Source: Nonomuraea sp. NEAU-A123 (GTDB lineage Bacteria; Actinomycetota; Actinomycetes; Streptosporangiales; Streptosporangiaceae). Taken from it: a stretch of DNA of 64,000 bases. The DNA is taken from contig NZ_JAHFZZ010000006.1 of assembly GCF_018603905.1 (NCBI RefSeq), forward strand, positions 596,534 to 660,533, read 5' to 3'. The notes below the pieces were generated by a model. It had not been told where the DNA came from, did no database searches, and saw only the letters and a list, made by a program, of their open reading frames with translations. Position 1 is the first letter of the stretch; each line of letters starts with the position of its first letter. The translations under genes and the position numbers were made by a program. Of this stretch, positions 15,738 to 24,290 are shown one piece after another.

Positions 15738-17462
15738 TCAGGACTGATACTGGTCCCGATATTTCAGGACCTGCTGCACGTGGGCCTTCCACTTGGCCGG
15801 TACGCCCTGCTCCCGCCGCACCGGCACCACGCCGGAGACGAAGAGGGCGGCCAGCTTGGCGGCCGGATCCGCGGGCACATTGGCGACCTGGGGGCCGAGC
15901 CCGCAGAAGAAGCGGCCCATCGCGGGGATGGACAGCTCGGGGGAGAAGGGCTGCTTGGGCATCGGGTCGTTGATGCCGTTGGGCTGCCAGTACTGGAGGA
16001 CCCTGGGGGTCCACCTGGCGATGCCGTACTCGTCGGCGGTGGGGTCGCTCAGGTCGGGGTCGAAGTCGCCGGCCATCTTGAGCACCCCGGCGACCAGCGC
16101 CGGCGACAGCCCCTCGACGTCGCCGCACCAGGTGCCCGCCTGGATGATCAGGCCCCGGTACTTCTGGGGGATGTCGGCATCGCCCCGCAACCCCGCTTGC
16201 GGAGCCGCCGTCCCGGACGGCCGTACCGTCCCGGACGGTGAGCCGAGCGGAGTGTACGGCTGGTCAACGGGACGCAGCGTGAGCACCGCGACGACCATAG
16301 CCAAGGCAAGAGCCACAGCTCCCACCCCGGCCACCACCCCCTTGCCCCGCCCCGCGCCCGGATCCGCACCCGCGCCCGGATCCGCACCCGCGTTCACTAC
16401 AGCGCCCGCATCTGGGGCAACAACCGCCCCTGCCTCCGCTCTCGCCCTCGCACCTGCGTCGGCGCCAACTCCCGCTCCTACATCCTCGCCCTCGCCCGTG
16501 TCTGGGCCTGGCCCTGGGCCAGCTTGCGCGCTTGCGCCGGGGCCCGCGCTGACACCCGCGTCCGCGTCATCGTCTACCGCTGCGCCCGCACCGGCGCGGT
16601 CGCTCCTGTGAACCGTGGCCGTGTCGTTCGTGGGGTCGACGTCTGCGGCCATCGGTCGCCGCTCGGAGTCCGGCTCTGGGGGGCCGTCGGCAGGGGCCAA
16701 AAGGGCGGTGGCGAAGGTGGCGATGCTTTGCCAGCGGTGGTCCGGGTCCGGGTCGATGGCCTTCATGACGGCCGCCCCCACCCGTACCGGCACCTCCGGC
16801 CGCAGCCGGTGCGGTGCCAGGCGTACCGGGCCCGAGGCGGGCAGTTGGCCGGTGAGCAGGTGGTAGGCCATGGCGCCCAGCCCGTGCACGTCGGCTCGCT
16901 CGTCCGGTGCGCCGTCCAGGCGCATCTGTTCCGGCGCCATGTACCCGGGCGAGCCCGCCGCGATGGTGTGGCTGGTGGCGTCGGCCAGCGATCGGGCGAC
17001 CCCGAGGTCGGCCACCATGAGGCGCTCGCCACCTCCCGGAAGCGCGCGGAACAGCACGTTCGACGGCTTGAGGTCGCGGTGCACGATGCCGAGCCGGTGC
17101 AGCACCGCCACGCCCTCGGCGATCTCGCCGAGGATGCGGAGCGCCTCGGGCACCGGCAGCGGGCCGTCGAGGACACGCCCCGCCAAAGACCCCATGTCGG
17201 CATAAGTCATGACGAAGTATGGACGGCTGTCCGGGAGTTCGCCGATGTCGTACACCTGTACGATGCGCGGCGAGTCGGCCTGGCGCAGCAGCCGGGCCTC
17301 CTTGACGAACCGTTCGCGCACGGCCGGTTCGGCTGACCAGTTGTCGGCCAGCACCTTGATCGCCACATAGGAGTCGAGCCGGTCATCGCGGCCGAGCCAC
17401 ACCGACGCGAACGCGCCCGAGCCGAGAACGCGCTCGACGGGATACCTTCCGATCGCATCCAC
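15738..17462 (-). CDS. Transmembrane Ser/Thr kinase fused to a lytic-transglycosylase-like domain
   Basis: Residues 1-270 are a Hanks-type kinase with Lys36, Glu55, HRDLKPSN (Asp130) and DLG at 152-154. Residues 280-372 are an Ala/Gly/Asp-rich linker and 375-396 a membrane segment. The extracellular part, about 427-574, looks like an SLT/lysozyme-like domain (IPQKYRGLIIQAG ... LSPALVAGVLKMAGDFDP ... YGIARWTP). Where active enzymes have Gln-Glu-Ser the sequence has Met-Ala-Gly, so catalytic Glu is replaced by Ala464. Cys446 and Cys520 may form a disulfide. I infer a peptidoglycan sensor coupled to an active kinase. Confidence 0.85.
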   Translation of the reverse strand: MDAIGRYPVERVLGSGAFASVWLGRDDRLDSYVAIKVLADNWSAEPAVRERFVKEARLLRQADSPRIVQVYDIGELPDSRPYFVMTYADMGSLAGRVLDGPLPVPEALRILGEIAEGVAVLHRLGIVHRDLKPSNVLFRALPGGGERLMVADLGVARSLADATSHTIAAGSPGYMAPEQMRLDGAPDERADVHGLGAMAYHLLTGQLPASGPVRLAPHRLRPEVPVRVGAAVMKAIDPDPDHRWQSIATFATALLAPADGPPEPDSERRPMAADVDPTNDTATVHRSDRAGAGAAVDDDADAGVSAGPGASAQAGPGPGPDTGEGEDVGAGVGADAGARARAEAGAVVAPDAGAVVNAGADPGAGADPGAGRGKGVVAGVGAVALALAMVVAVLTLRPVDQPYTPLGSPSGTVRPSGTAAPQAGLRGDADIPQKYRGLIIQAGTWCGDVEGLSPALVAGVLKMAGDFDPDLSDPTADEYGIARWTPRVLQYWQPNGINDPMPKQPFSPELSIPAMGRFFCGLGPQVANVPADPAAKLAALFVSGVVPVRREQGVPAKWKAHVQQVLKYRDQYQS

Positions 17463-17552
17463 AGTTAAGTTGACCTCGTCTGGGGGATCTTGAGTCAGAC
17501 TCTCTCACGACCGGGTCTGGCCGGACAGCCGAACCGGGATTACGTTCGTGGT

Positions 17553-17843
17553 GTGAACAGCGCGCTGGAGATTCTGGCTTTTCTCTTGGGGGTTTCGCTC
17601 GGTCTGTTCGTGCTGATCAGCCTGGTGGTGATGGTGCCCGGGCGGGGTTCGACGCGCAGGACGGAGACGGGCCCGGTGTGGCTGGGCGGTCCGTCCGGCA
17701 GCGAGCACGGCGTGAGCACGTCGGGCCTGGTGCTCGCCGATCAGGTCGCGCGGTGGGCGCCGGTGCCCGAGTCCGACTGGGTCGCGATGGCGGCGACGGC
17801 CGAGCCCGGCAGGCGCGTCGGCGGCGCCTCGGCGGGGTGGTGA
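17553..17843 (+). CDS. Small membrane protein, unknown function
   Basis: A 96-residue protein beginning with one strong transmembrane helix (ILAFLLGVSLGLFVLISLVVMV) and followed by a cytosolic Arg/Gly/Ser-rich tail. I recognise no family. The chosen GTG at 17553 places the helix at the N-terminus; an upstream TTG at 17490 would add 21 residues lacking conserved character. Its TGA stop overlaps the ATG of the DUF5130 gene by one base (TGATG), so the two proteins probably work together, beside a divergent Ser/Thr kinase. Confidence 0.65.
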   Translation: MNSALEILAFLLGVSLGLFVLISLVVMVPGRGSTRRTETGPVWLGGPSGSEHGVSTSGLVLADQVARWAPVPESDWVAMAATAEPGRRVGGASAGW

Positions 17844-18211
17844 TGACGATGCGTGGATTGACCTCGGCCCAGGCCGACGACATCAGGCAGGCGCTCGCCC
17901 TCGCGGAGCGGCGCAGCGGCCTGCGTTTCGGTGCCTTCCTCGGCGCGCCGGTCGGCGGTCGGCGGCACTTCGCCGAGCGGCTGCACGCCGCGCTCGGTGA
18001 CGAGGCCGACAAGGCGGTGGTGATCTTCGTGGACGTGGCCGGACGGGCGCTGGAGATCGTGACCGGCGAGAGCGCCCGGCGCAGGCTGCCCGACAGCACG
18101 TGCCGGATGACCGCGATGTCCATGGCCACCGCGTTCAGCGTCGGCGACCTGGTGGGCGGGCTGTTGTACGGCATCGGCACGCTGGGCGAGCAGGCCACCG
18201 CCAGAAGGTAG
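17843..18211 (+). CDS. DUF5130 family protein
   Basis: A 122-residue protein matching the DUF5130 pattern, distantly related to TPM-domain phosphatase-like proteins: LTSAQADDIRQALALAERRSGLRFGAF, AVVIFVDVAGRALEIVTGES, then a hydrophobic end (AFSVGDLVGGLLYGIGTLGEQ). Its function is not established. ATG at 17843 overlaps the stop of the small membrane protein gene; ATG at 17849 is also possible. The last bases of the gene form the first unit of a tandem repeat that runs on into the intergenic region. Confidence 0.78.
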   Translation: MTMRGLTSAQADDIRQALALAERRSGLRFGAFLGAPVGGRRHFAERLHAALGDEADKAVVIFVDVAGRALEIVTGESARRRLPDSTCRMTAMSMATAFSVGDLVGGLLYGIGTLGEQATARR

Positions 18212-18325
18212 AGCGAGTCACCGCCAGACGGTAAGGGGGTCACCGTCAGGCAGCCGAGCGGGCAACCGCCGGGTGATGAAGCGGGCCGCCGTCAGGTGGA
18301 GCGGGTCACCGCCGGGCGATAGAAC
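18190..18325. repeat. Six-unit degenerate tandem repeat across the DUF5130 stop
   Basis: Units of 20-23 bases of the form GCGGGTCACCGCCGGGCGATAGA start at 18190, 18213, 18236, 18258, 18281 and 18301. The first unit is still coding; the others follow the stop codon and are diverged. No ORF is kept through the array, so selection for protein is unlikely. Confidence 0.7.
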
Positions 18326-18360
18326 GGGCGTCGCCTGCGCCCCCGCGGTGGGCGACGCCC
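18326..18360. terminator. Bidirectional hairpin terminator
   Basis: A perfect 10-bp stem (18326-18335 with 18351-18360) and a 15-base loop between convergent genes, followed by CCTTTCT on the plus strand. Confidence 0.6.
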
Positions 18361-18416
18361 ACCCCGCCTTTCTAAGCGAGGTAGGCGCCGGGGGCAGCCT
18401 GGAGGCTTCCAGGGTG

Positions 18417-19364
18417 TCAGCGGAGCAGCAGGCCGGCGACGTGCTCGCTGACGCCGGCCAGCAGTGTGGCGGGCGCGATCGGGGCGCGGGCGACGGCCGA
18501 GAACAGCGCGGGCAGGCCGGGCAGCGGAAACCCGTCGTCCTTCAGCGCGGCCGAGCCGATCTCGTTCTTGTCGAGCGCGAACCGGCTGCGCTCCCAGGCG
18601 TCGAGCACCTCTTCCGGCGAGGGCACGCCGAAGCCGTGGCCGACGGGCGCCGCGTGCCGCAGGCGTACGAGCGGGGTCTCCGCGAACGCCAGCGCGGTGC
18701 GGGCCCGCACGTGCAGGTCGGCGCGCTCCTCCGGCTCGATCCAGTCCATCGCCGTGCAGGGGTTGCGGCAGGTGGCGATGCAGACGGCCAACGCGCCCGC
18801 CACCTGACTGTGCTGCCGGTCGAAGTACGCGCGCCAGCCCTCGGGTGGTTCGCTCGCCACCCGCAGGGTCCGGTTGGTGGCCGACTGCTCGGACTTGGTG
18901 TGGTCGCACTCGCGGTCGCCGATCACGCCGAACCTGCTGCCCGGCGCACTCAGCCCCGCGGGCCAGCGCGCGGGGTCGCCCGCATGGCCGAGGTGGGGTT
19001 CGTAGGCCAGCAGCGGCAGGTATTCGCTGGCGATGTGGACGGCGGCGATCATCGAGCTCAGCTCGCGGCGGTGCCAGCGGATGGCGATGACCTCCAGCAG
19101 CAGCCCGTAGGCGGGCCGCAACGACTCCAGGGCACCGCGTGGCTGCTCACGCGCGGTCTGCGGCATGTGGCAGGCTCGTGCCCGCCGCCGCAGCTCCGCG
19201 GGCACGGGCTTCGCCTCGGCCGCGAAGTCCTCGGCGTCCAGTGAGAGCAGCCGCTGACCGAACTCGCACACGCCGGCGATCTCCTCGGACGGGGCCAGCG
19301 CCCCGAGGTCGGCGAAGGCGTAGCGACGGGCCAGCGCTACGAGCAGATCGCGAGTCGTATCCAC
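18417..19364 (-). CDS. Conserved-looking protein of unknown function
   Basis: I do not recognise this 315-residue protein. It is soluble, mostly helical by composition, with no signal peptide or membrane segment. Notable segments are CIATCRNPCTAMDWIEPEE (three Cys and a Trp), WERSRFALDKNEIGSAAL and a hydrophobic C-terminus (LLAGVSEHVAGLLLR). Codon use is normal, so it is certainly a gene. It lies between two transmembrane Ser/Thr kinase genes, and a role in the same signalling system is possible but unproven. Confidence 0.7.
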   Translation of the reverse strand: MDTTRDLLVALARRYAFADLGALAPSEEIAGVCEFGQRLLSLDAEDFAAEAKPVPAELRRRARACHMPQTAREQPRGALESLRPAYGLLLEVIAIRWHRRELSSMIAAVHIASEYLPLLAYEPHLGHAGDPARWPAGLSAPGSRFGVIGDRECDHTKSEQSATNRTLRVASEPPEGWRAYFDRQHSQVAGALAVCIATCRNPCTAMDWIEPEERADLHVRARTALAFAETPLVRLRHAAPVGHGFGVPSPEEVLDAWERSRFALDKNEIGSAALKDDGFPLPGLPALFSAVARAPIAPATLLAGVSEHVAGLLLR

Positions 19365-19419
19365 CCGATTACCTTCTCATGGCCGGATGACCACCTGTCC
19401 GGACGAGGCGGCCAGACGG

Positions 19420-20760
19420 CTAGCTGGGGCAGGGCTCCTTGATGCACTGGATGTCGCTCGGCTGCTCGCTGACCGAGGGCTCGACCGTGGGCTCCGTCGG
19501 TTTGGGCGTGGTGGTGGGCTTGTCGGTCGGCTTGGGGTCGTCGGAGGTCGGGGTGGCCGTCGGTTTGGTCACGGTCGGGCGGGGGGTGGCCGTCGCGGTG
19601 GCGGTCGGTGTGTAGGAGACGATCGGCCGCGCGGTGGGGGAGTACTTCGACGGAGGCGCCAGCGGCTTCTTGCTCGGCGTGGCGGAGGCCGGGCGGGTGC
19701 TCGAGGCGGTCGTGACGGGGGGCAGGACGCTGCCGCTCTGCTCGGCCGCCTGGTTACTGCGGATCCACACCGACCCGGCGACCAGCACGCTCACCAGGAG
19801 CGCGACGGCCACGGCCAGCGCGGCGGTCAGCGCGCGGCGGCCGCGTGGGCTGGGCGGCAAATCCGGAAAATCCGGCAAGGACGGCGTGGGCGGCAGGTCC
19901 GGTGGGTCCACTGAGTCCAGCGAGGCCAGCGAGTCAGGCGCGTCGAAGGCCCTCCTCGCCGCCTCGGCCATCAGCGCGGCCGTCGGCCAGCGCCGTTCTG
20001 GCGTCTTCTCCAGCGCCCTCGTCACGATCTGGCGCGGCCCCGGCGGCACGTCGTCGGGCAGGGCCGGGACAGGGGCGTGCAGGTGCTTGTAGATGATCTG
20101 GACAGGGGTGTCGCCATCGAACGGCAGGTGCCCGGTCAGGCACCGGTAGGCGACCACGCCGAGCGCGTAGACGTCGACGGCCGGGGTGACGTCACTGGCC
20201 GTGGCCATCTCGGGGGCGCAGTAGCCGGCCGAGCAGAGCATGGCGCCCGTGGCCGTTAACTGGACCGCGGAGACCGAGTGGGCGATGCCGAAGTCGGTGA
20301 GCGCGACGCTGCCGTCAGGACGGATCATCAGGTTGGCCGGTTTGACGTCGCGGTGCACGATGCCCTGCGCGTGGGCGGCGGCCAGCGCGTCGCCGACCTC
20401 GGCGACCAGCCGCATGGTGGTCGCCGGGTCGAGCGCCTCACGGCGCAGCACGCGGTCGAGCGACTCGCCCTCGACGAACTGCATCACCAGGAAGCTCACC
20501 CGGCGCCCGTCGACCTCGCTGGCGCCGTAGTCGTAGACGTCGACCACGCCGGGATGGTGCAGCGTGGCCATCGCCCTGGCCTCGTTCTGGAACCGCTGGG
20601 CGAATTTCGGATCCTCGGTCAGCGCGGGAATCAGCACCTTGACCGCCACGGTCCGGCCGAGCACCGTGTCGGAGGCCCGCCACACCTCGCCCATGCCACC
20701 GCCGCCCACGCGGCTGACCAGCGTGTAGCGATCGTTGAGTGTGGTCCCGGATCCGAGCAC
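19420..20760 (-). CDS. Transmembrane Ser/Thr protein kinase with Thr/Pro-rich external tail
   Basis: A 446-residue PknB-type kinase. The glycine loop VGGGGMGEVW, Lys in VAVKVL, HRDVKPANL and DFGIAHS are all intact, so it should be active. After a juxtamembrane region comes one membrane helix (AVAVALLVSVLVAGSVWI). The external part is about 100 residues of Thr/Pro/Ser/Lys repeats ending IQCIKEPCPS, with two Cys; no PASTA domain is present. The tail may span cell wall and be glycosylated. GTG at 20760 gives the usual family start; a GTG 38 codons earlier would add low-complexity residues. Confidence 0.88.
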   Translation of the reverse strand: MLGSGTTLNDRYTLVSRVGGGGMGEVWRASDTVLGRTVAVKVLIPALTEDPKFAQRFQNEARAMATLHHPGVVDVYDYGASEVDGRRVSFLVMQFVEGESLDRVLRREALDPATTMRLVAEVGDALAAAHAQGIVHRDVKPANLMIRPDGSVALTDFGIAHSVSAVQLTATGAMLCSAGYCAPEMATASDVTPAVDVYALGVVAYRCLTGHLPFDGDTPVQIIYKHLHAPVPALPDDVPPGPRQIVTRALEKTPERRWPTAALMAEAARRAFDAPDSLASLDSVDPPDLPPTPSLPDFPDLPPSPRGRRALTAALAVAVALLVSVLVAGSVWIRSNQAAEQSGSVLPPVTTASSTRPASATPSKKPLAPPSKYSPTARPIVSYTPTATATATPRPTVTKPTATPTSDDPKPTDKPTTTPKPTEPTVEPSVSEQPSDIQCIKEPCPS

Positions 20761-20869
20761 GTCTTCGAGGCTAACACCGCGACCTCGATGGACGCGCCGG
20801 ATCCGGCGGTCAGAAGGCCCCTGTGGCAGTGCCTCCCGTTCCCGAGGCGGGGCTGGTGAAGGTGCTGTT

Positions 20870-20899
20870 GGCACCGGGCTGCCAATGATCGGCGGTGCC
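20870..20899 (-). terminator. Hairpin downstream of the GH31 gene
   Basis: A 7-bp perfect stem (20870-20876 with 20893-20899) with a 16-base loop, 30 bases past the stop of the sugar operon's last gene. It is weak but correctly placed. Confidence 0.4.
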
Positions 20900-20928
20900 G
20901 GGGAAGTTACAGGGTGAAGTTCGAGGTA

Positions 20929-23202
20929 TCAGGTCGTGAACACGGGGGAGAGGTGTGGCCAGTGCTCCGCCGTACAGAGGACCGGCGGACGGTCGAGCGG
21001 CGCGGGCAGCGTGACCTCGCGCCCGCCGTGATGGGTGTGGCCGGTCCAGACGTCGACCCACTCGCCCCGCGGCAGGTAGACCGGCAGTTCGGCGACGCCG
21101 GGCGTCGTCACCGGGGCCACCAGCAGCGCGTCGCCCAGCTTGTACTGCAGCGGACGGTCCCAGACGCGCGGGTCGTCCGGGTGGTCGAAGAACAGCCCGC
21201 GCATCAGCGGCGCCCCGCCGCCGACCGCCTGGCCGGCCTGCCCCGCCAGGTACGGCACGAGCCGCTCGCGTACCTTGGCCAGTCGCCGGAAGACCGGCAG
21301 CACCCGGTCGTCGCCGGTCTGCTCGGCCACGTTCCACGGGGTGCGGTCCCTGACGGGCACGCGGTGGTGGTTGAACTCCGAGTGGTACTGCATGATCGGC
21401 ATGAACGCCGACGCCCCGGCCGCCCGCAGGTAGAGCTCGGCATCGGGCAGGTCCCCGGAGAACCCGGCCAGGTCCCAGCCCCAGTAGACGATCCCGCAGG
21501 CCGAGGCGGTGATCCCGGCCCTGATGGACGACCGGAACGCCTCCCAGGTCGAGTCCTCGTCCCCGGCCCAGAACGCGCCGTGCGGCTGCGACCCGGCGAA
21601 CCCGGCCCTGCTGAACGTCACGGGCGCCTTGCCGTAGCGCTCCAGCAGCTCGCCGAAGGCCCGCGCGTAGTGCACGGGGAAGAGGCCGTTGCCGTCGTCG
21701 CCCCTGCGTCCGTCGGCGTAGCGCAGGTCGTGGCCCCACGCGTGCTCGCCGCCGTCGGTCTTGAACCCGTCCACGCCCACCTCGTCCACCAGGTAGGCCC
21801 GCTTGGCCGTCCACCAGTCGCGGACCTCGGGCGACGACAGGTCGGGCATGAGCGCCAGCGGGAACCACCAGCCCCGGTTCCGGTACGGCCGGCCGTCGGC
21901 CTCTCTGACCCCGTAGCCGTTCTCGACGAGTTGCCGGGCGTCCACGGCGGCCTGATGCCGTGGGTGCGGGCGCATCTTCTGCAACGGGATCTGCCAGAGC
22001 AGCACCTTGACGTCCCGCTGGTGCAGCTCGTCCACCATGCCCTTGGGGTCCGGCCACGGCCCGTCCGGCGGGAAGGCGTAGTCCGCCAGCCGATGCGGCT
22101 CCTCCGACGGCTCGTACTCGGCACCCCGAAACGCGGTGAACGTCGTCTCGTCGCTCCACGCCTCGATGACCAGCGCGCCGACCGGGATGTCGTGCTCGCG
22201 GTGCCGGTCCATCTCGGCCATCACACGGTCCTGCGTGTTCCACTCGTTGCCGCTGGCCCACAGCCGGAACACCCACGAGGGCAGCTCCGTCGGCCGCCCC
22301 ACCTCCTCCAGGAAGTCCCGCAGCACGCCGGCCGGGCTCTCGCCGTCGTACAGCCGCACCGCGGGCTCGCCGTCCGGCCCCACCTCCGCCTCCACGACCA
22401 GCCGGTCCGGCCGGGACGCGCCGACGTCGTACCAGGTCCGCCGGGACGTCTCGACGTGGAACCCCCAGCTCGCCGCCCCGCCGACCACGAGCGCGAACGG
22501 CATCGGCAGGTATGTCCTGCCGTGCGCCCCCTGCGCCTTGTACTGCTCGAACACCACCGCGTCCAGCCGCCGCCCGCGCTGGTCCACCGCGTCGAACCGC
22601 TCGCCGAACCCCACCACGTGCTCACCCTCGGCCAGCGCCAGCTCGAACCGCACCCGCCGCGCGCCGTCACCGCCGACCAGCCACCGCACGCTCCCCGGCA
22701 CCACCCGGTCGGCACCGCGCACGACGAGCTTCCCGCCCGTCCGGCCCCACGCCGCCGCCGTCACCTCGAACCACCTGCTGGTACGACTCGCACCGCCGTC
22801 CATCACGGCCCGGAACCGGTAGGCGTACTGCGGCCCGGCGCGCAGCACGGGCGAGCGCGCCACCCACGACCCGGCGGCGGCCCGCGCGGCCCTGGCCTGC
22901 GCCGCGGCCAGATGCCCGCCGTCAACGGTCTCCGCCGCCTCCGCCTCCGCCGCTGTTTCCGCCGCGTCCGGGTCCGCCGCCGGTTCCGCGGCATCCGGGT
23001 CCGGTGCGGCACCCGACCTGGTGAGCGGCAGTTCGACGGGCGCCTCCCCGTCGGCGGTCCACTCGCACACCACCGAGACGACCTTCGCCGAAGCCCGCAC
23101 CCGCAGCTTCACCGCCTCGCCGTCCATCGGCCAGGCCGGTACGCGCTGGTCCTCGGTCGTGGCGTACGGATGCCCGGACCCGTACGGCCGATGCCGGATC
23201 AT
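20929..23202 (-). CDS. Glycoside hydrolase family 31 (alpha-glucosidase/alpha-xylosidase-like)
   Basis: A 757-residue GH31 enzyme, a retaining alpha-glycosidase. The catalytic barrel shows ELPSWVFRLWASGNEW, the nucleophile strand VDGFKTDGGEHAWG (Asp in KTDGGE) and the acid/base region FWAGDEDSTWEAFR. No signal peptide is seen, so it acts on imported oligosaccharides. The N-terminal beta-sandwich contains an Ala/Asp/Glu-rich insert near residues 65-110 not expected in the family. ATG at 23202 overlaps the stop of the upstream GH15-like gene by four bases. It is the last gene of the ROK-ABC-glycosidase operon. Confidence 0.88.
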   Translation of the reverse strand: MIRHRPYGSGHPYATTEDQRVPAWPMDGEAVKLRVRASAKVVSVVCEWTADGEAPVELPLTRSGAAPDPDAAEPAADPDAAETAAEAEAAETVDGGHLAAAQARAARAAAGSWVARSPVLRAGPQYAYRFRAVMDGGASRTSRWFEVTAAAWGRTGGKLVVRGADRVVPGSVRWLVGGDGARRVRFELALAEGEHVVGFGERFDAVDQRGRRLDAVVFEQYKAQGAHGRTYLPMPFALVVGGAASWGFHVETSRRTWYDVGASRPDRLVVEAEVGPDGEPAVRLYDGESPAGVLRDFLEEVGRPTELPSWVFRLWASGNEWNTQDRVMAEMDRHREHDIPVGALVIEAWSDETTFTAFRGAEYEPSEEPHRLADYAFPPDGPWPDPKGMVDELHQRDVKVLLWQIPLQKMRPHPRHQAAVDARQLVENGYGVREADGRPYRNRGWWFPLALMPDLSSPEVRDWWTAKRAYLVDEVGVDGFKTDGGEHAWGHDLRYADGRRGDDGNGLFPVHYARAFGELLERYGKAPVTFSRAGFAGSQPHGAFWAGDEDSTWEAFRSSIRAGITASACGIVYWGWDLAGFSGDLPDAELYLRAAGASAFMPIMQYHSEFNHHRVPVRDRTPWNVAEQTGDDRVLPVFRRLAKVRERLVPYLAGQAGQAVGGGAPLMRGLFFDHPDDPRVWDRPLQYKLGDALLVAPVTTPGVAELPVYLPRGEWVDVWTGHTHHGGREVTLPAPLDRPPVLCTAEHWPHLSPVFTT

Positions 23203-24281
23203 GCCCGCACCCCCAGCTCGTCGGCGAGAATCAGATACATCCCGTGCGACCACAGCAGCGGCGTGGCCACGGTGCCCCACCGGTCCAGCCACTCCTGGAG
23301 CCGCTCGGGCGCCAGCAGCCGGTCGGACACCTGCTCGGGCAGGTCACCCTCGGCGGTCGCCTGGGCCGCCATCCAGTCCAGGTACCGCAGGGCCTCCTCG
23401 TGCCGCCCGGCCCGCGCGTGGTTCCAGCCGAGGAACCCGGCCAGCAGCACCCACCGCCCGCCGCCGTAGAAGGTGTCGGCCAGGTACCGGTACACCCCGC
23501 CGTCCACGGCGAGTTGCCGCTCCACCTCGGCCACCGTCGCCGCGCCGACCGGATGATCGGCCGCGTAGAGCCCGAACGGCTCGACGCACGCGAGCAGGCT
23601 GGCGTCCACGGCGTCACTGCCCAGCCACTTCGTGAAACGCCCGCCGAACAGACCCTCGGCGGCCACGAGGGCGGCGATGCCTTCCACCGCCTGTCCGGCC
23701 GCCGCCGACTCCGGCCCGCTCAGCACACCCAGCGCGATGGCGGCCCGCAACCCCGCGTGCACCGCCCCCAGCGTCGCCACGTGCCGCTGCTCGACGTGCT
23801 CCTCCCACCAGTCGTAACACGGCATGTCCCAGAACGAGGTGAGATACCGGGCCGCCGTCCGCACCCCCTTCTCCACCCCCGGGACCGCCCGGCCCTGCCG
23901 GAAGGAGTGCTCCCGCAGCGCCCACAGCCACGTGCCGTATCCGTCGAGCTGGAAGTCCCACCAGTCGACGTCCCCGTCCACGCCGTCGAGCGTGAACCGG
24001 GTCGGCAGCATCTCGGCGGGCGAGACCGGCTCACCGCGCCCTGCCCGCGAGACGAGCGAGTCGACCTGCCCCGCCCGGTCGCCGATCACCCGGGCGCACC
24101 AGGCGTGGAAGGCGTCCGCACCGGCGGCGTCGCCGTGCCTGCTCACCCCCTCGGCGATGAACGCCCCGTCACGCAGCCACGAGTAGCCGCGGTAGGCGGA
24201 GAAGGTGGGCGACGCCGGATAGGCGCCGGTAGGGGACTGGAGCCTCTGGATCATGTCGAGGCTGTGCGACACGAGGGACAA
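23199..24281 (-). CDS. Glycoside hydrolase family 15-like protein
   Basis: A 360-residue (alpha/alpha)6-barrel protein related to the glucoamylase/glucodextranase domain of GH15. Family signs are GAYPASPTFSAYRGYSWLRDGAF at the start, DFQLDGYGTWLWAL, CYDWWEEHVEQRHVATLGAV with a candidate catalytic Glu in WEE, and GGGRWVLLAGFLGW. It lacks a signal peptide and the N-terminal beta-domain of secreted glucoamylases, so it should cleave or bind imported alpha-glucans in the cytosol. It overlaps the GH31 start and follows the solute-binding protein gene by nine bases. Confidence 0.8.
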   Translation of the reverse strand: MSLVSHSLDMIQRLQSPTGAYPASPTFSAYRGYSWLRDGAFIAEGVSRHGDAAGADAFHAWCARVIGDRAGQVDSLVSRAGRGEPVSPAEMLPTRFTLDGVDGDVDWWDFQLDGYGTWLWALREHSFRQGRAVPGVEKGVRTAARYLTSFWDMPCYDWWEEHVEQRHVATLGAVHAGLRAAIALGVLSGPESAAAGQAVEGIAALVAAEGLFGGRFTKWLGSDAVDASLLACVEPFGLYAADHPVGAATVAEVERQLAVDGGVYRYLADTFYGGGRWVLLAGFLGWNHARAGRHEEALRYLDWMAAQATAEGDLPEQVSDRLLAPERLQEWLDRWGTVATPLLWSHGMYLILADELGVRA

Positions 24282-24290
24282 CGAACTCTC

